DNA from: Cytidiella melzeri
Lineage: Eukaryota > Basidiomycota > Agaricomycetes > Polyporales > Irpicaceae
DNA length: 64,000 bases
Assembly: GCA_022592445.1 (NCBI GenBank)
Contig: JABYQR010000222.1
Coordinates: 1 to 64,000, forward strand
Direction of reading: 5' to 3'
Position numbers and translations under genes: made by a program. Shown in pieces: positions 20,953-31,384 of the stretch; within the stretch, counting starts at the first letter, position 1; each line of letters opens with the position of its first letter. A model generated the notes under the pieces. It saw only the letters and a list, made by a program, of their open reading frames with translations, ran no database searches and was not told where the DNA came from.

Positions 20953-22105
20953 TTACACAAGTACGAAATCTCCATGGACAGCACAGCTCCTAGTCACATC
21001 TTGCCATTCGTTCAAGTTCTTCAGCCGATCCATGCAATAACTCCTCAAACCCTGCTCAGCATCTGTGCCCAACACGAGCCACAACGGCATCGGGCGTCCC
21101 GAAGCAATGCCCTCGCCTTTCACCACATCAACTATCGCCGTCATCGCCTTCTCCGGGTCGCCTGGCTGTTTACCGTTCTGTTTGCCATATTTTGCCACCG
21201 TTTCCTCCTTCATTTGTTCATAGTCGGGGATGCTCTCCTTCGCGAAGTTCTTGGCAAGTGAAGTGGTGATGGCGTTTGTGCGATGAGCTCCTGGTTGAGC
21301 AATCAAGATGCGGATGCCGAATTGCTTGGTCTCAGCTTGCAGTGTCTCTGCATATGCTGCCAGTGCGATAGTGACAATAAGTGGTGGAAAGCATGCCAAT
21401 CTGAAGGAGGCGGTCAGGCATACCATGTAACGCTGCTTTTGAGGAGCTATATAACGCTGCGCCCAGTAAGCTCATGGTGCAAGGTTTGTGTTTCCAATCC
21501 TTACCTAAAGTCTTGAAAAGTGTTGCGGTCAGGCTGTTGACAACAGTACTATAATCGTGGGGTTGCTTACCGGATTCTGTGTGGTCCATGCGGATCGACT
21601 TCCGATAAAGACCACAGTTCCAGAGTTTGCGGCTCGCATGTATGGCAAAAAAGCGTTGGTTATGTTGATAGTGCCGAAGAAGTTTGTCTGGAATTGCTTA
21701 ATAAAGCCAGCGGATCTCCAGTCAAGGTCAGCAATGCACCCGGCAGGTCAAGAAATCGGTGCATACCCAGCTTCCTCAGCAATTCCCAGAGCCCCGACGC
21801 CTGCGTTGTTGACTACGACATCGACACGGCCCCAAAATCCTATAGCTTCCTTTGCTTTTCCTTTGATGACTTCTTCATTGTCTGTGATGTCAAGCTGCAA
21901 GGTTCTGCAATTGGTCGACTCTAAGTGGGCTATTTTGTCTTGAGATCGTGCGGTAGCAACTACACGATCTCCTCGAGCAAGTATTATTTTCGTTAGGTGG
22001 GAGCCAAAGCCCGCCGAGGCACCTATATGGGTCTATCATTCATGCATTGCTCGCGGTATGTAACTTTAGCGCACCAGTAATAAACCACACCATCGTTTTG
22101 GTCAT
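20953..22105 (-). CDS. short-chain dehydrogenase/reductase (classical SDR)
   Basis: Exons that read well: 22105-22075, 22022-21767, 21715-21571, an exon of unresolved 5' edge ending at 21424, and 21356-20953. Removing the first intron creates TGASAGFG, the SDR NAD(P)-binding TGxxxGxG motif. Then LDITDNEEV, the NNAG motif (VVVNNAGVG) and the catalytic region with Ser (FIGSRSA) and YSSSKAALH (YxxxK) follow; the C-terminus is WLVLGTDAE..NEWQDV. The junction between 21571 and the YSSSK exon does not resolve in phase with a standard acceptor: a use of AAG/GATTGG near 21500 keeps frame but adds non-conserved residues. It may be mis-spliced, frameshifted or a decaying gene. Substrate unknown. Confidence 0.78.
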
Positions 22106-23013
22106 ACTAGTCTGTATGTTGAGGTTAACTTCGCACCACGTATCGTACTGCAAGTCGCCACACGTATGAAATATGGGAAGATTACGTACGCGCCAGCTGA
22201 CCTGCGTGAAGCTCGAACGATGTGACCTATGAGCAGACCTAAACTGATGACATAGGACATAGATCAGCTCACTGTTTGGAGGAGTCACTAGTCGCTGCTA
22301 GAACTGCGACTAGTATGTAACAGGGCGAAGTGTTCATATCGATTCCAACGTGCCCGCCGGTGTCAATGACGTGCACGTGAATCGCACATATCCGTAGTAA
22401 ACCACACACGGAGCCAACATCGTGAGACATCGTAGCAGTGCGTATAGGATGAGACAGTCTTCGCAATGTCCTTCGACTCTCGTTGGCATTAAGGCCTAGT
22501 GAAAAGTCACCGTGCAGCGCGCATTGAGTGGCACGACCACTTTATAGCTCAGTCACACATGCAGGGGACGAGAAAATTACGACAAAAAGTATCCACTCAT
22601 CTTCAGACAATCGCTGCGTAGTGTTGTAGGCTCAGAACCTTCGAATCGGTTGCAACAACTTCAAGTTCGGGCGAAGTGGTAACAGATTCGCCTCCAGGTA
22701 ATTACCGCATCCGAGAGGACATGGGCCATGCTGTACAATTGGTGTCCCCGTTCAGGCCTTCAGAGAGTGATTAGCTTCAGTATGCAAGTTTGCAATAGAT
22801 GAACTACCTTGTACTGAATCCCGAAATATATGTAGTCGCGGGAGTCTGAGAGATTTATTGGTCACGGAAGCACGCGTGACAGCGTTACCCGAACGGATCA
22901 GAATGAGCGCTAACAGGGCCATTGACCGAGGAATGAACTTGCCACGAGTGGAACTCGACCACGGACTACATTCCATTGTACTCTACCTGCGGTTGCGGCT
23001 TGACTCCCGCATC
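22106..23013. other. bidirectional upstream region, no gene seen
   Basis: Region between the divergent SDR and mitochondrial S10 genes, likely holding both promoters. Short minus-strand frames at 22269-22466 and 22752-22976 lack support. Confidence 0.45.
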
Positions 23014-23776
23014 ATGTTTTCGCAAAGTAGGCGTGGGGTGGTCTCTGCGGTTAGATGGGCTCGCTGGAACAGTGACGTTGCAACTACCACGTCGTGAGTT
23101 ATCACGGACTAGTACAATAGAGGCCTCAGCTGAACCAATTATCATCAGAAGTAGCGCTGTAACCCCTCGCATAACAATGACACGGAGAGGACCAGCGATA
23201 GATGGCGTTAGTGAACCAGAACTGGCTGCTAAAGTCGTTCATGGACGAGCCGTTGTTGAACCTTACTACCACCCTCGGACACACAACATCCCTGCCGCCG
23301 TCATCCACCTACGGTCCCATTACCCACCACTTCTCGACCTCTTTACTCTGTTCCTAAAGCACTCTGCATCTGCGCTGGCAATTCCTATTTCCCGCCCAAC
23401 GATGCTCCCGACTCAGCGCAGTCTATGGACAGTTCCCCGAAGTCCGTTCATCCACAAGAAGAGCCAGGAGAACTTTGACAGAAAGACGCACAAAAGGGCG
23501 GTGAAGGCTTGGGATACGGATCCTGAAGTCATTGAACGATGGGTCAGGTATCTCCAGATGCATCCTGTGGCTGGGGTTGGTATGCGGGTTGTAAGGTGGG
23601 AGAGAGCACCGGTTAGCGTAGGCAAGAAGATTATGCACACCGTTCGAGCGCAACTGGGTGAGGCAGAGACTACCAAGGTGCAAGTGGAGAAGCTGGGGAA
23701 GAAGATCATTGAGCAGGAGCTAGCTGCTGCAAAGGATATCGATATGCTGCAGGTCGAAAGGAAAAAGCGGGTATAG
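23014..23776 (+). CDS. rsm10: mitochondrial small-subunit ribosomal protein uS10m
   Basis: Two exons, 23014-23093 and 23149-23776 (intron 55 nt), 708 nt, 235 aa. Exon 1 encodes an Arg/Ser-rich presequence without acids (MFSQSRRGVVSAVRWARW), as expected for matrix import. Exon 2 holds the S10 fold: AAVIHLRSHYPPLLDLFTLF, then ISRPTMLPTQRSLWTVPRSP and FIHKKSQENFDRKTHKRAVK, the most conserved stretch of mitochondrial S10, followed by a C-terminal helical extension typical of fungal members. An open frame runs upstream of exon 2 to 22976, but the spliced form gives a credible targeting sequence. It sits 62 bp from a hAT transposon target site. Confidence 0.93.
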
Positions 23777-23830
23777 AATGTGAATCTCGATATACCGGGG
23801 CACATTCTACTCTTCGTACACACTGTTACT

Positions 23831-23838
23831 ACATTTAC
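23831..23838. repeat. hAT target-site duplication, left copy
   Basis: ACATTTAC directly before the transposon terminus TAGGGTTCCGT; the same 8 bp follow the right terminus at 31147-31154. Confidence 0.93.
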
Positions 23839-24040
23839 TAGGGTTCCGTCGGAAATTCAGTGCCGACTTTCCGACAAATGTTAGAAACAAAATGCCGGTA
23901 GAGGTGTTTCCAACATATGTTTTAAACATGTTAGAAACAAAATGTCAGTAAGTGTTAGAAACATGTAAGTAAATACTTTCTGACAATGTAAGTAACAAAA
24001 ACAACATTGGAAAATCTGCGTGTAAACAACAAGTCAAGTC

Positions 24041-25246
24041 TCAAAAATCTACAAACTCCGAGTCATCAACTACATCTGATGCCAAGGTAGGAGCTACAAT
24101 AGAGGCTTTGGGAGAGGTTGTGCGAGGAGTATCAGATAGCATATCCAAGAGCGCAGTGGAAGCCAGATTGATCTCAAAATCAGAGGAAATCTTCCCAAAT
24201 GAGACTGTGGTGTTTGTGCCAAATGGCTGGTCAAGTTCGTCATCATCTCCATTGCCATTGCCATTGCCATTTGTCTCATCATCATCCTCATCATCCTCAT
24301 CATCCTTGTCATCAGTATTTGCAAGAGAGTGCAAATCTTCTCCTTGAACTTCTTGAAGGAGGTCCTTATTGATATCATGGAATTTGACAGCTGGTTGAAA
24401 CCTTGGAGTGCAAAGAACTGGTCCAGTGTCATTCTGTAAAATAATATATAGGCCAATTCATGACACATAATAACTCTGCTTACCTTGCGTGTGTAGTACT
24501 GACCTACTTGAATCATATCAACCAATGTCTGTGCATGTTGATTTCCCCGAAGGGGAGAATTCAGCCATGTGAATTTGGATCCAGTTTGCTCATTGGGCAT
24601 TGAGTTCACCAGAACTGAAAAGATCTTGATGCTGACCATCTTTGCTATGATTAGTATGATGAAAGTCAATGTTGCTCAAGAAGACATACTGCAAGTACAC
24701 GAGCATCACGGTGATGTTGAAGATCTTCCCACCACTCCAGTGTAGATTTTCCAGACAGCTCTCGATCAAATGGGAATTTATGACGCCAGTAAGCTTCAAG
24801 CTGTTGCTTTAGCTCTAGTGATGCTTGTAGAGCTGTAAGCTGCCCAAGAAGAGGGTATGCACCACCATTACAATGTTGCTTCTTCCAATCCACCATCTCC
24901 CGAAGTATTCCCTTCACAAACTCCTTTGTGCAATTGTAAGCACGTGGGAAGGGCATAGTGAGGTTGGCTCCAGCACAAGGTACAGTGATGCTGGGGTTTG
25001 CAGTTGGAGGAATGAGGAGGTAATCGGACATGGGGTATCCTTGAGCAATATTAGCAAGCCAGTGAGAATCAATATCAAAGGCTGGGCTTACGTGGATCAA
25101 GAGCAAATGCAGCAAAGTAGATGTCACTGTGAAAGAAGAACTTGTCGTATTCATCATTGAAGATCTTGATGACAGATGTGGCCAGTTCTTCTGTAATCCC
25201 TGTATGAGTAGTGTTTTGCTTGAACAGGTCCTTCAGTGCAGCAATC
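24041..25246 (-). pseudogene. hAT transposase, C-terminal part
   Basis: Minus-strand exon-like pieces with protein-like sequence: LLIPPTANPSITVPCAGANL, MVDWKKQHCNGGAYPLLGQL, STLEWWEDLQHHRDARVLA (the WW segment of the hAT dimerisation region), then IFSVLVNSMPNEQTGSKFTW and HAQTLVDMIQVGQYYTRK, a short intron, and an acidic Asp/Asn/Gly tail ending at 24041. The order matches the C-terminal hAT dimerisation domain that assembles active transposase. The upstream part is on the far side of the copia insertion at 30019. Confidence 0.82.
25242..25246. repeat. copia target-site duplication, left copy
   Basis: CAATC before the 5' LTR; the same 5 bp follow the 3' LTR at 30014-30018. Five-base duplications are standard for Ty1/copia integrases. 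Confidence 0.9.
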
Positions 25247-25538
25247 TATTGTAATTTATGACGCGCCTTTGGACCATACACGGAAATCCCGAAGTCCCGA
25301 CTGCTTCCGCCACTCCCGCGTACTATTTCTATCTATTCCGTTCTCTTTCTGTTACGCATAACTGTACTTGTATTACCGCTCTCCACTTGTATCCGCGCAT
25401 CCGTCCATTTCTCTCTTTCCTATTTTATCTTATCCTTTATTTTGTATAACTATAAAAACACTTGTATTCGCCTCATTTTAATTATCATCTCATTTTCTGT
25501 TCTCTCTCTCGTGTGTTCGCAATCCTCTCGCAACAACA
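25247..25538 (+). repeat. copia 5' LTR
   Basis: Begins TATTGTAATTTATG, ends CGCAACAACA. A TATA-like CTATAAAAAC at about 25448 probably drives the element transcript. The likely primer-binding site GGTTATGAGCCCCG follows at 25539. Confidence 0.95.
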
Positions 25539-25685
25539 GGTTATGAGCCCCGCGCTCTAACCGCACGAGAATTCCTATCCATCAAGCTCTATACTTGAAC
25601 TCTATTGAACTAGGCGACAGTACGTCGGCATTACGCCCGTAGGCCATCATTATCTCTATCTTTTGATCTTGCGATTAGATCTACT

Positions 25686-28600
25686 ATGGCGACAACCACT
25701 GCCGCAGCTTCCGAGACGTCGGGCAGCTATCGTATTGAACCGCTGAAGGGCGCCGAAAATTATATTACTTGGCGCGTCCAGATCACGGACATTCTCACGG
25801 ACATGGAGCTGTGGGAATACACTTCAGGCGACACCACCAAACCCGCTGATGCAGTCCAAGCTGCCGAGTGGACTAAGAAGGATCGGAAGGCGCTTACAAC
25901 CATCCGACTCCGCGTTTCAAACTCAATGATGGCGCATGTGATTTCCGCCAGTACCTCAAAGGATGCGTTCGACACACTTTCTAATGTCTTTAACAATGAA
26001 GGTGCCGTCGCTCTTATTGTTTTACGTCGCCGCTTTCTTCGTTACCAGATCCCTGAGGAGGGAGATCTCGGCGAAGAACTACGCAAAATCAAGGGGCTTT
26101 GGCAGGAGATCAATCTGGTACAGACATCAAAAATCTCTGACAACGAGTTAGCTTCCGTTATCCTCACGGCGCTACCGCACTCTTGGGACCCCCTGATCTC
26201 ATCAATTTCCCTTGACAACACTTTGACATCAGCCAATATTATTGGACGAATTCTGCAGGAAGATAACCGTCGTAAGGAACGGACTACAGCAGAAACTAGT
26301 CTATATGCGAATACCCGGCGCGTAAAATCAAAGTTCCGCGCTGGAATCTTCTGCCACGGCTGTGGAAAAGAAGGCCACATTAAACCCGAGTGTAGAAGTG
26401 GGGGGAAGAATAAGGAAGACGGTAAGAACGAAGGACAGGCAAAGGAAAGGAAGGGAAAGGAAAGGAACAAACTGAAGAGGGCTCACGCCCATATCGCCGA
26501 AGAACAGGACGACGATATCAACAATGAACCCGATGAATACGCTTTTTCGGTCACCGAGAACGCTCCTGCCGCTCCCACTAATATTTGGCTTGGCGACTCC
26601 GGCACATCATCCCATATTGTGAATAACAAATCCTTATTCATTAATTTTTCCCCCGTCAAAGGTTCCATTCATGGTGTCGGCAACTGCTCAAGCCTTGGTC
26701 GCGGCGACGTACGCATCGCGTTCATCACCAAACAAGGGACTGTTCCGGTTATACTCAAGGACGCCTTATACGCGCCATCAATGAAATTTAACCTCATTTC
26801 ACTTGGCAGGCTTACTAGCGCTGGCCTTTCCTATGAAGGCAAAGGGACGGAACTTTCCATCAAAAACGGAGAAAAGGTGATCGGACATGGAACTAAATCA
26901 GGAAATCTCTACCGAATGGCCGTTAAACCCGTCGACGCAATCTCAATGATCGCTCGCTTCGATCGCTCTTGGTATGAATGGCACTGTGCGCTTGGGCACA
27001 TCAACAAGGGACAGTTGAAAGAAATGCACCGCGACGGTCTAGTATCAGGTATGAATGTTGATACTACTTCTGATGATGACTTCATCTGCGAAGCGTGTAT
27101 CGCTGCGAAACACTCTCGCGCATCAATTCCCCTCCGGACCTTACGGAAAATTTCGCAAATCGGAGAAATCATCTTTTCCGATATTTGGGGACCGGCTACT
27201 ACCAACTCTATTGCGGGGCATTCCTATATGATCTCATTCACCGATGGGAAGTCGCGCTTTGTATGGGTCGACTTCATGAAAGATCAAGATGAGGCACCAG
27301 AGAAACTAGAGAAACTCGACGCTTTCATCGAGAACCAGTGCGGTTATAGAATGAAAGTTCTACGCGTCGATAACGCGAAAGAGTACGTGCAAGGGAAAAT
27401 GAAGTCTTACACTGATAAGCGCGGTATTAAGATTGAACCAACCACTCCCTACACACCCGAACTTAACGGAGTCTCCGAACGACTCAATCGCACACTCGTC
27501 GAACACGCACGTGCCATGTTACTCGCTCACAAATTACCCAAATATCTCTGGGAAGACGCCATTACCTATGCCGCATATCTCAAGAACCGCTCTCCTACTC
27601 GTGCTTTGCCACATCGCACTCCATTCGAAGGTCTTTGGAATAAGAAGCCGGATGTGAGTACTATACACGAGTTCGGAACTGATTGCTGGGTTCGGGTAAA
27701 TGTACCCACATCAAAACTCAATGCTCGATCAGTCAAACGGACTTTCGTTGGAAATACCGAAGGAACGGTGGGATACAGGTATTGGGTACCTGAAACGCGT
27801 AAAGTTTTGACGTCTCGTGATGTCATTTTTCCTCGATCAGACGAGCTTACAGCGCCCATCGTCGAGACCTCTGCTGGTCTTGAGGGGGAGAATCCTACAC
27901 AGCCACCACCCACTGCTATCCAATCCAAGACCATTTCGGTCTCTCCCTCTGCACCTACTCGCACTCTTCGAGAGAAGCCACGTGTTGACTACTTGAAACT
28001 TAACGACGGTCCTCAGAAATCACTTCGATCACTCTCTGCTAAACCAAAGGCGACTAAAACCAATTCAACTCCGGTATCCAAATCATCGGTTCAGGAGAAT
28101 CCTTTGGTTACAGAGGTACCGTCCCTCGAGACGGAAGCAGAATTATGTTTCCTGGCTGATAATCCAGATTCACCACAAACTTTTGACGAAGTCAGGAAGC
28201 GCGAAGATTGGCCTCTTTGGAAGGAGGCAATGGACAGAGAAATGGCGCAGCTCGATAGGCTTGGCACATATTCGATTTCGGACCTTCCGGTCGATCGCAA
28301 AGCTGTCGGATGCCGCTGGGTGTTCACTATCAAACGCGACTCTAATGGCAACATCCTGAAGTACAAGGCCCGCCTCGTCGCACAGGGATTTTCCCAGATC
28401 CCAGGCCAAGACTTCTTCGCAACTCACGCTCCAGTCATCCGACTTGAAACTTTTCGCATTCTAGTCTCCGTTGCCGCTCATCTTGATCTCGAGCTTCACC
28501 AGGTCGACGTCGTCGGTGCTTACCTGAACTCACCTCTCAAAGAAGATATCTATATGAAACAAGCACCCGGCTACGAAGACAATACCTCTCATGTTTATCA

Positions 28601-29714
28601 CCTCCATAAAGCCCTCTACGGCTTGAAACAAGCAGGCCGAGCTTGGCGCGCTGAGCTCGACCGCGTATTACTCGAGGCTTTGGGATTCACGCGCTCTCAG
28701 GCCGATCCATGTTTGTACTATCAAGGAACCAAATCCGACCTTATCCTTATTGGCACACATGTCGACGACTGCCTTGTGGCGTCCACAAATCTACAGATTC
28801 TTTCCGACCTTAAGGCCAATCTCAAACGATTCTTTGATATCACCGACCTCGGAGAAGCAGCACTCTACGTCGGTATCCAGATCGCTCGCCAGCGAGACAA
28901 AGGCACGATCACCATTTCCCAGACACGTTACACTGACGGCATTCTCGCTCATTTCGGCATGGAAACTTGCAACTCCGTGTCCACACCGCTCGATGCCAAC
29001 GTCACACTACTTCCCGCTACTACGGATGAAGAGCTCGCATACGATATACCTTACCAAGCCGTCATCGGCTCGCTCATGTATGCCGCGGTTGGCACTCGTC
29101 CCGACATTGCATTCGCCGTCCAGGCCCTCAGCCAGTTCAACTCGTCTCACACTACTGCTCATTGGACCGCGGCGAAACACGTGTTACGCTATCTCAAGGG
29201 AACTCGAGACTTAGGTATCACTTACAGTGGAACTCCCGATCTAACCGTCTCAGGTTTCAGCGACGCCGACTGGGGCCAGAACCGTGTCGATCGACGATCG
29301 GTATCTGGATACGCTTTCATCCTCGGAGGAGGAATGGCTAGCTGGAGTTCGAAGAAGCAGAGCACAGTCGCTCTCTCTACTATGGAGGCCGAATACGTCG
29401 CACTTGCTCACGCGGCGAAGGAGGCTATCTGGTTTAGGGAAATTCTTACAGAACTCGGATTTGCGCCTCCGGGACCCACTATTCTTGCCACCGACAACCT
29501 CGCCGCTATTTCATTCGCTCAGGACCATCAGTTTCATTCCCGATCGAAGCATATCGATATTCGGCATCACTTCGTCCGTGAGCGCATTCTCGACGGAACC
29601 ATTCTCGTCCCTCATTGTAGCTCGGACGACAACTGCGCCGATATTCTTACCAAGGCGCTCTCACGCATCAAACATTCAGAGCAACTCGCTCTCATCAAAC
29701 TCGCCGCTCGTTGA
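25686..29714 (+). CDS. copia Gag-Pol polyprotein
   Basis: 1342 aa in one frame, start ATG 25686 in the 5' leader after the LTR. Order of domains (Ty1/copia order, integrase before RT): Gag about 1-215; CCHC knuckle CHGCGKEGHIKPEC near 222; aspartic protease with DSG (WLGDSGTSSHI) near 300; pre-integrase WHCALGHINKGQ; integrase with FSDIWGP and VDNAKEYV plus ELNGVSERLNR supplying the D,D,E triad; reverse transcriptase GCRWVFTIKRD, QVDVVGAYL and HVDDCLVAS (in place of YVDD); RNase H with SDADWGQN and STMEAEYVALAHAAKEA, ending TKALSR. All catalytic motifs are present and no frame break is seen. Confidence 0.97.
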   Translation: MATTTAAASETSGSYRIEPLKGAENYITWRVQITDILTDMELWEYTSGDTTKPADAVQAAEWTKKDRKALTTIRLRVSNSMMAHVISASTSKDAFDTLSNVFNNEGAVALIVLRRRFLRYQIPEEGDLGEELRKIKGLWQEINLVQTSKISDNELASVILTALPHSWDPLISSISLDNTLTSANIIGRILQEDNRRKERTTAETSLYANTRRVKSKFRAGIFCHGCGKEGHIKPECRSGGKNKEDGKNEGQAKERKGKERNKLKRAHAHIAEEQDDDINNEPDEYAFSVTENAPAAPTNIWLGDSGTSSHIVNNKSLFINFSPVKGSIHGVGNCSSLGRGDVRIAFITKQGTVPVILKDALYAPSMKFNLISLGRLTSAGLSYEGKGTELSIKNGEKVIGHGTKSGNLYRMAVKPVDAISMIARFDRSWYEWHCALGHINKGQLKEMHRDGLVSGMNVDTTSDDDFICEACIAAKHSRASIPLRTLRKISQIGEIIFSDIWGPATTNSIAGHSYMISFTDGKSRFVWVDFMKDQDEAPEKLEKLDAFIENQCGYRMKVLRVDNAKEYVQGKMKSYTDKRGIKIEPTTPYTPELNGVSERLNRTLVEHARAMLLAHKLPKYLWEDAITYAAYLKNRSPTRALPHRTPFEGLWNKKPDVSTIHEFGTDCWVRVNVPTSKLNARSVKRTFVGNTEGTVGYRYWVPETRKVLTSRDVIFPRSDELTAPIVETSAGLEGENPTQPPPTAIQSKTISVSPSAPTRTLREKPRVDYLKLNDGPQKSLRSLSAKPKATKTNSTPVSKSSVQENPLVTEVPSLETEAELCFLADNPDSPQTFDEVRKREDWPLWKEAMDREMAQLDRLGTYSISDLPVDRKAVGCRWVFTIKRDSNGNILKYKARLVAQGFSQIPGQDFFATHAPVIRLETFRILVSVAAHLDLELHQVDVVGAYLNSPLKEDIYMKQAPGYEDNTSHVYHLHKALYGLKQAGRAWRAELDRVLLEALGFTRSQADPCLYYQGTKSDLILIGTHVDDCLVASTNLQILSDLKANLKRFFDITDLGEAALYVGIQIARQRDKGTITISQTRYTDGILAHFGMETCNSVSTPLDANVTLLPATTDEELAYDIPYQAVIGSLMYAAVGTRPDIAFAVQALSQFNSSHTTAHWTAAKHVLRYLKGTRDLGITYSGTPDLTVSGFSDADWGQNRVDRRSVSGYAFILGGGMASWSSKKQSTVALSTMEAEYVALAHAAKEAIWFREILTELGFAPPGPTILATDNLAAISFAQDHQFHSRSKHIDIRHHFVRERILDGTILVPHCSSDDNCADILTKALSRIKHSEQLALIKLAAR

Positions 29715-29721
29715 GGGGGAG
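29713..29721 (+). other. copia polypurine tract
   Basis: GAGGGGGAG immediately 5' of the 3' LTR, where plus-strand DNA synthesis is primed. It overlaps the TGA stop region of Gag-Pol. Confidence 0.85.
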
Positions 29722-30013
29722 TATTGTAATTTATGACGCGCCTTTGGACCATACACGGAAATCCCGAAGTCCCGACTGCTTCCGCCACTCCCGCGTACTA
29801 TTTCTATCTATTCCGTTCTCTTTCTGTTACGCATAACTGTACTTGTATTACCGCTCTCCACTTGTATCCGCGCATCCGTCCATTTCTCTCTTTCCTATTT
29901 TATCTTATCCTTTATTTTGTATAACTATAAAAACACTTGTATTCGCCTCATTTTAATTATCATCTCATTTTCTGTTCTCTCTCTCGTGCGTTCGCAATCC
30001 TCTCGCAACAACA
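29722..30013 (+). repeat. copia 3' LTR
   Basis: 292 bp, same ends as the 5' LTR and same length, with a single visible substitution. Followed by the CAATC target duplication. Confidence 0.95.
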
Positions 30014-30018
30014 CAATC
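30014..30018. repeat. copia target-site duplication, right copy
   Basis: CAATC directly after the 3' LTR, matching 25242-25246. Confidence 0.9.
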
Positions 30019-30700
30019 CATGAAAAGCGACTGAAAATTCTTGTCCTAAACATGATATTGAAGCAACAAGACACAAAGAGGTGCTGTAGCAAGACATACC
30101 TTGAACCTGATCTTCCTTGCTTGGACAAGTGACCGGATCTTGGGCAATGCTGGCAGCAGTGACTGTGCACTAGTCCAGTATGTTCCAAATCGTGTCAGAT
30201 GTTGTATAGTTAGGTAGCTTCATATTTTGGATTGCCCCTGTGTTGCACTGCTCAGGTACCCATACAAGTTTCATAGTGTTGTGTAGCTACCTTAGTTGTC
30301 TGAACTGCCTCTCACAGACTGCATATGTACACAAACACCTCAGAGCTTCTTATCTACACAAAGTTGTAAGCCTCTATCAACTCTCACTTTTTAGCCATGG
30401 TACTCAGATGACTGGGCCTGGGTGCATGTATTCCAGAGTATCGAGAAGCAGCAGTTGGCACTTATTACAAGTGGTCCTGATGGCATAGGCTTAGTAAATC
30501 ATTTGTTTGAGTACATTGAACAACAACCTGGTCCAGAGAAATATGATGGTCAATATCTGACAGCATCCAAGGTGTATTGGGTGAATGAGCTGATAATTTG
30601 TGTGTAAATATTACTGTCTATTCTCTTCTGGTCAGTGCTGACATTATTTCAGTGATTGAAGTGTTTGTAACTAGCAGGGAGATCAATCTGTCCATGATGG
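30019..30700 (-). pseudogene. hAT transposase, middle part, cut by copia
   Basis: The minus strand reads FGTYWTSAQSLLPALPKIRS followed by KIRFK and a GTATGT donor near 30100, a segment typical of mushroom hAT transposases between the catalytic core and the C-terminal domain. Further upstream the frames are broken and I cannot place the N-terminal zinc finger. A piece at 30240-30310 resembles the minisatellite that flanks the palindrome near 46.5 and 50.3 kb. Confidence 0.55.
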
Positions 30701-31146
30701 TTTGTTTCTGCCACAGGCTTCTAAATCATTGATATTGTTCACACCAGCTTCTGCAGCCACCTGAATGCCAGCACCCAGTCCTCTTCAGACACAAAAGCTC
30801 CAGTTCTAGGCAAAAGTAAATCTTCAAGCTAGTAAGTGACTCTTGACGAAGGGAGGATATTGGTATCCAATGGTAATCATCAGATACACCCCAGTTGAAA
30901 TATTCAATGGTATTTGCTAAGCACTACTTCTGGGGTGATAAAGTCCACCCAGCCCTTGCACTGAGGGCTTGTTGTTGATTCCACAGACCTCTCAGAATCT
31001 GTAGCATTTCCAACATTTTCCGACATTTATATACATGACATTTTTGCCGGTCCGTGCCCTTGGTGTTAGAAACATGTTAGAAACATGTTTCTAACACCAT
31101 TTACTGACATGTGTTTGTTAATATTGACTTACCAACGGAACCCTAA

Positions 31147-31154
31147 CATTTACG
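31147..31154. repeat. hAT target-site duplication, right copy
   Basis: ACATTTAC following the right terminus CGGAACCCTA. Confidence 0.93.
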
Positions 31155-31384
31155 TCTCATGCACACGCAGCTCAGTAGTCTGGCGAACGATAACGGCAGG
31201 GATAGGCACTACTACTGGGCCAAAATCATTCAGGGCAAACCGTCAGAAATGACTGCGTGCAATGAAGATCCTTAATTGATACTATTTGCACCATGCGCGA
31301 CGCGCGTGCTGTCGAATGATACCAGGCCTCAGAGTGGGCGTAACAAACTCAAACAACGATGTATAGCGTGGCCGTCAAGGAATT

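Larger units (their letters stand above)
25247..30013 (+). mobile_element. intact Ty1/copia LTR retrotransposon
   Basis: 4767 bp element with 292-bp LTRs at 25247-25538 and 29722-30013, a 5-bp duplication CAATC at both flanks, a polypurine tract GAGGGGGAG just before the 3' LTR, and one uninterrupted Gag-Pol ORF. By eye the LTRs differ at one base (GTGTG versus GTGCG near their 3' ends). That near-identity and the lack of stops mark a recent, possibly active insertion. It landed inside a hAT transposase gene. Confidence 0.97.
23839..31146 (-). mobile_element. hAT-superfamily DNA transposon split by a copia element
   Basis: Left end TAGGGTTCCGTCGG (23839) and right end CCAACGGAACCCTA (31133-31146) are inverted repeats, flanked by the 8-bp direct duplication ACATTTAC, the target length of hAT elements. 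Both subterminal regions carry repeats of TGTTAGAAACATG. The transposase runs on the minus strand. Without the nested copia element and its extra target-site copy the transposon would be about 2.5 kb. The insertion interrupts the transposase, so this copy cannot make its own enzyme but could be moved in trans if a partner exists. Confidence 0.93.

Noticed and set aside
24230..24320. Plus-strand Ser/Pro-rich ORF over the ATC/CAT-rich stretch
   Set aside because: It is the complement of the Asp/Asn/Gly-rich tail of the hAT transposase.
31010..31146. TGTTAGAAACATG repeats as an isolated regulatory palindrome
   Set aside because: The same repeats occur near the left end (23880-23960); both sets are subterminal repeats of the hAT transposon.
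23839..31146. Tc1/mariner element with TA target duplication
   Set aside because: TA flanks the GGGTTCC ends, but extending the terminus by TA reveals a perfect 8-bp duplication and the enclosed protein is hAT-type.
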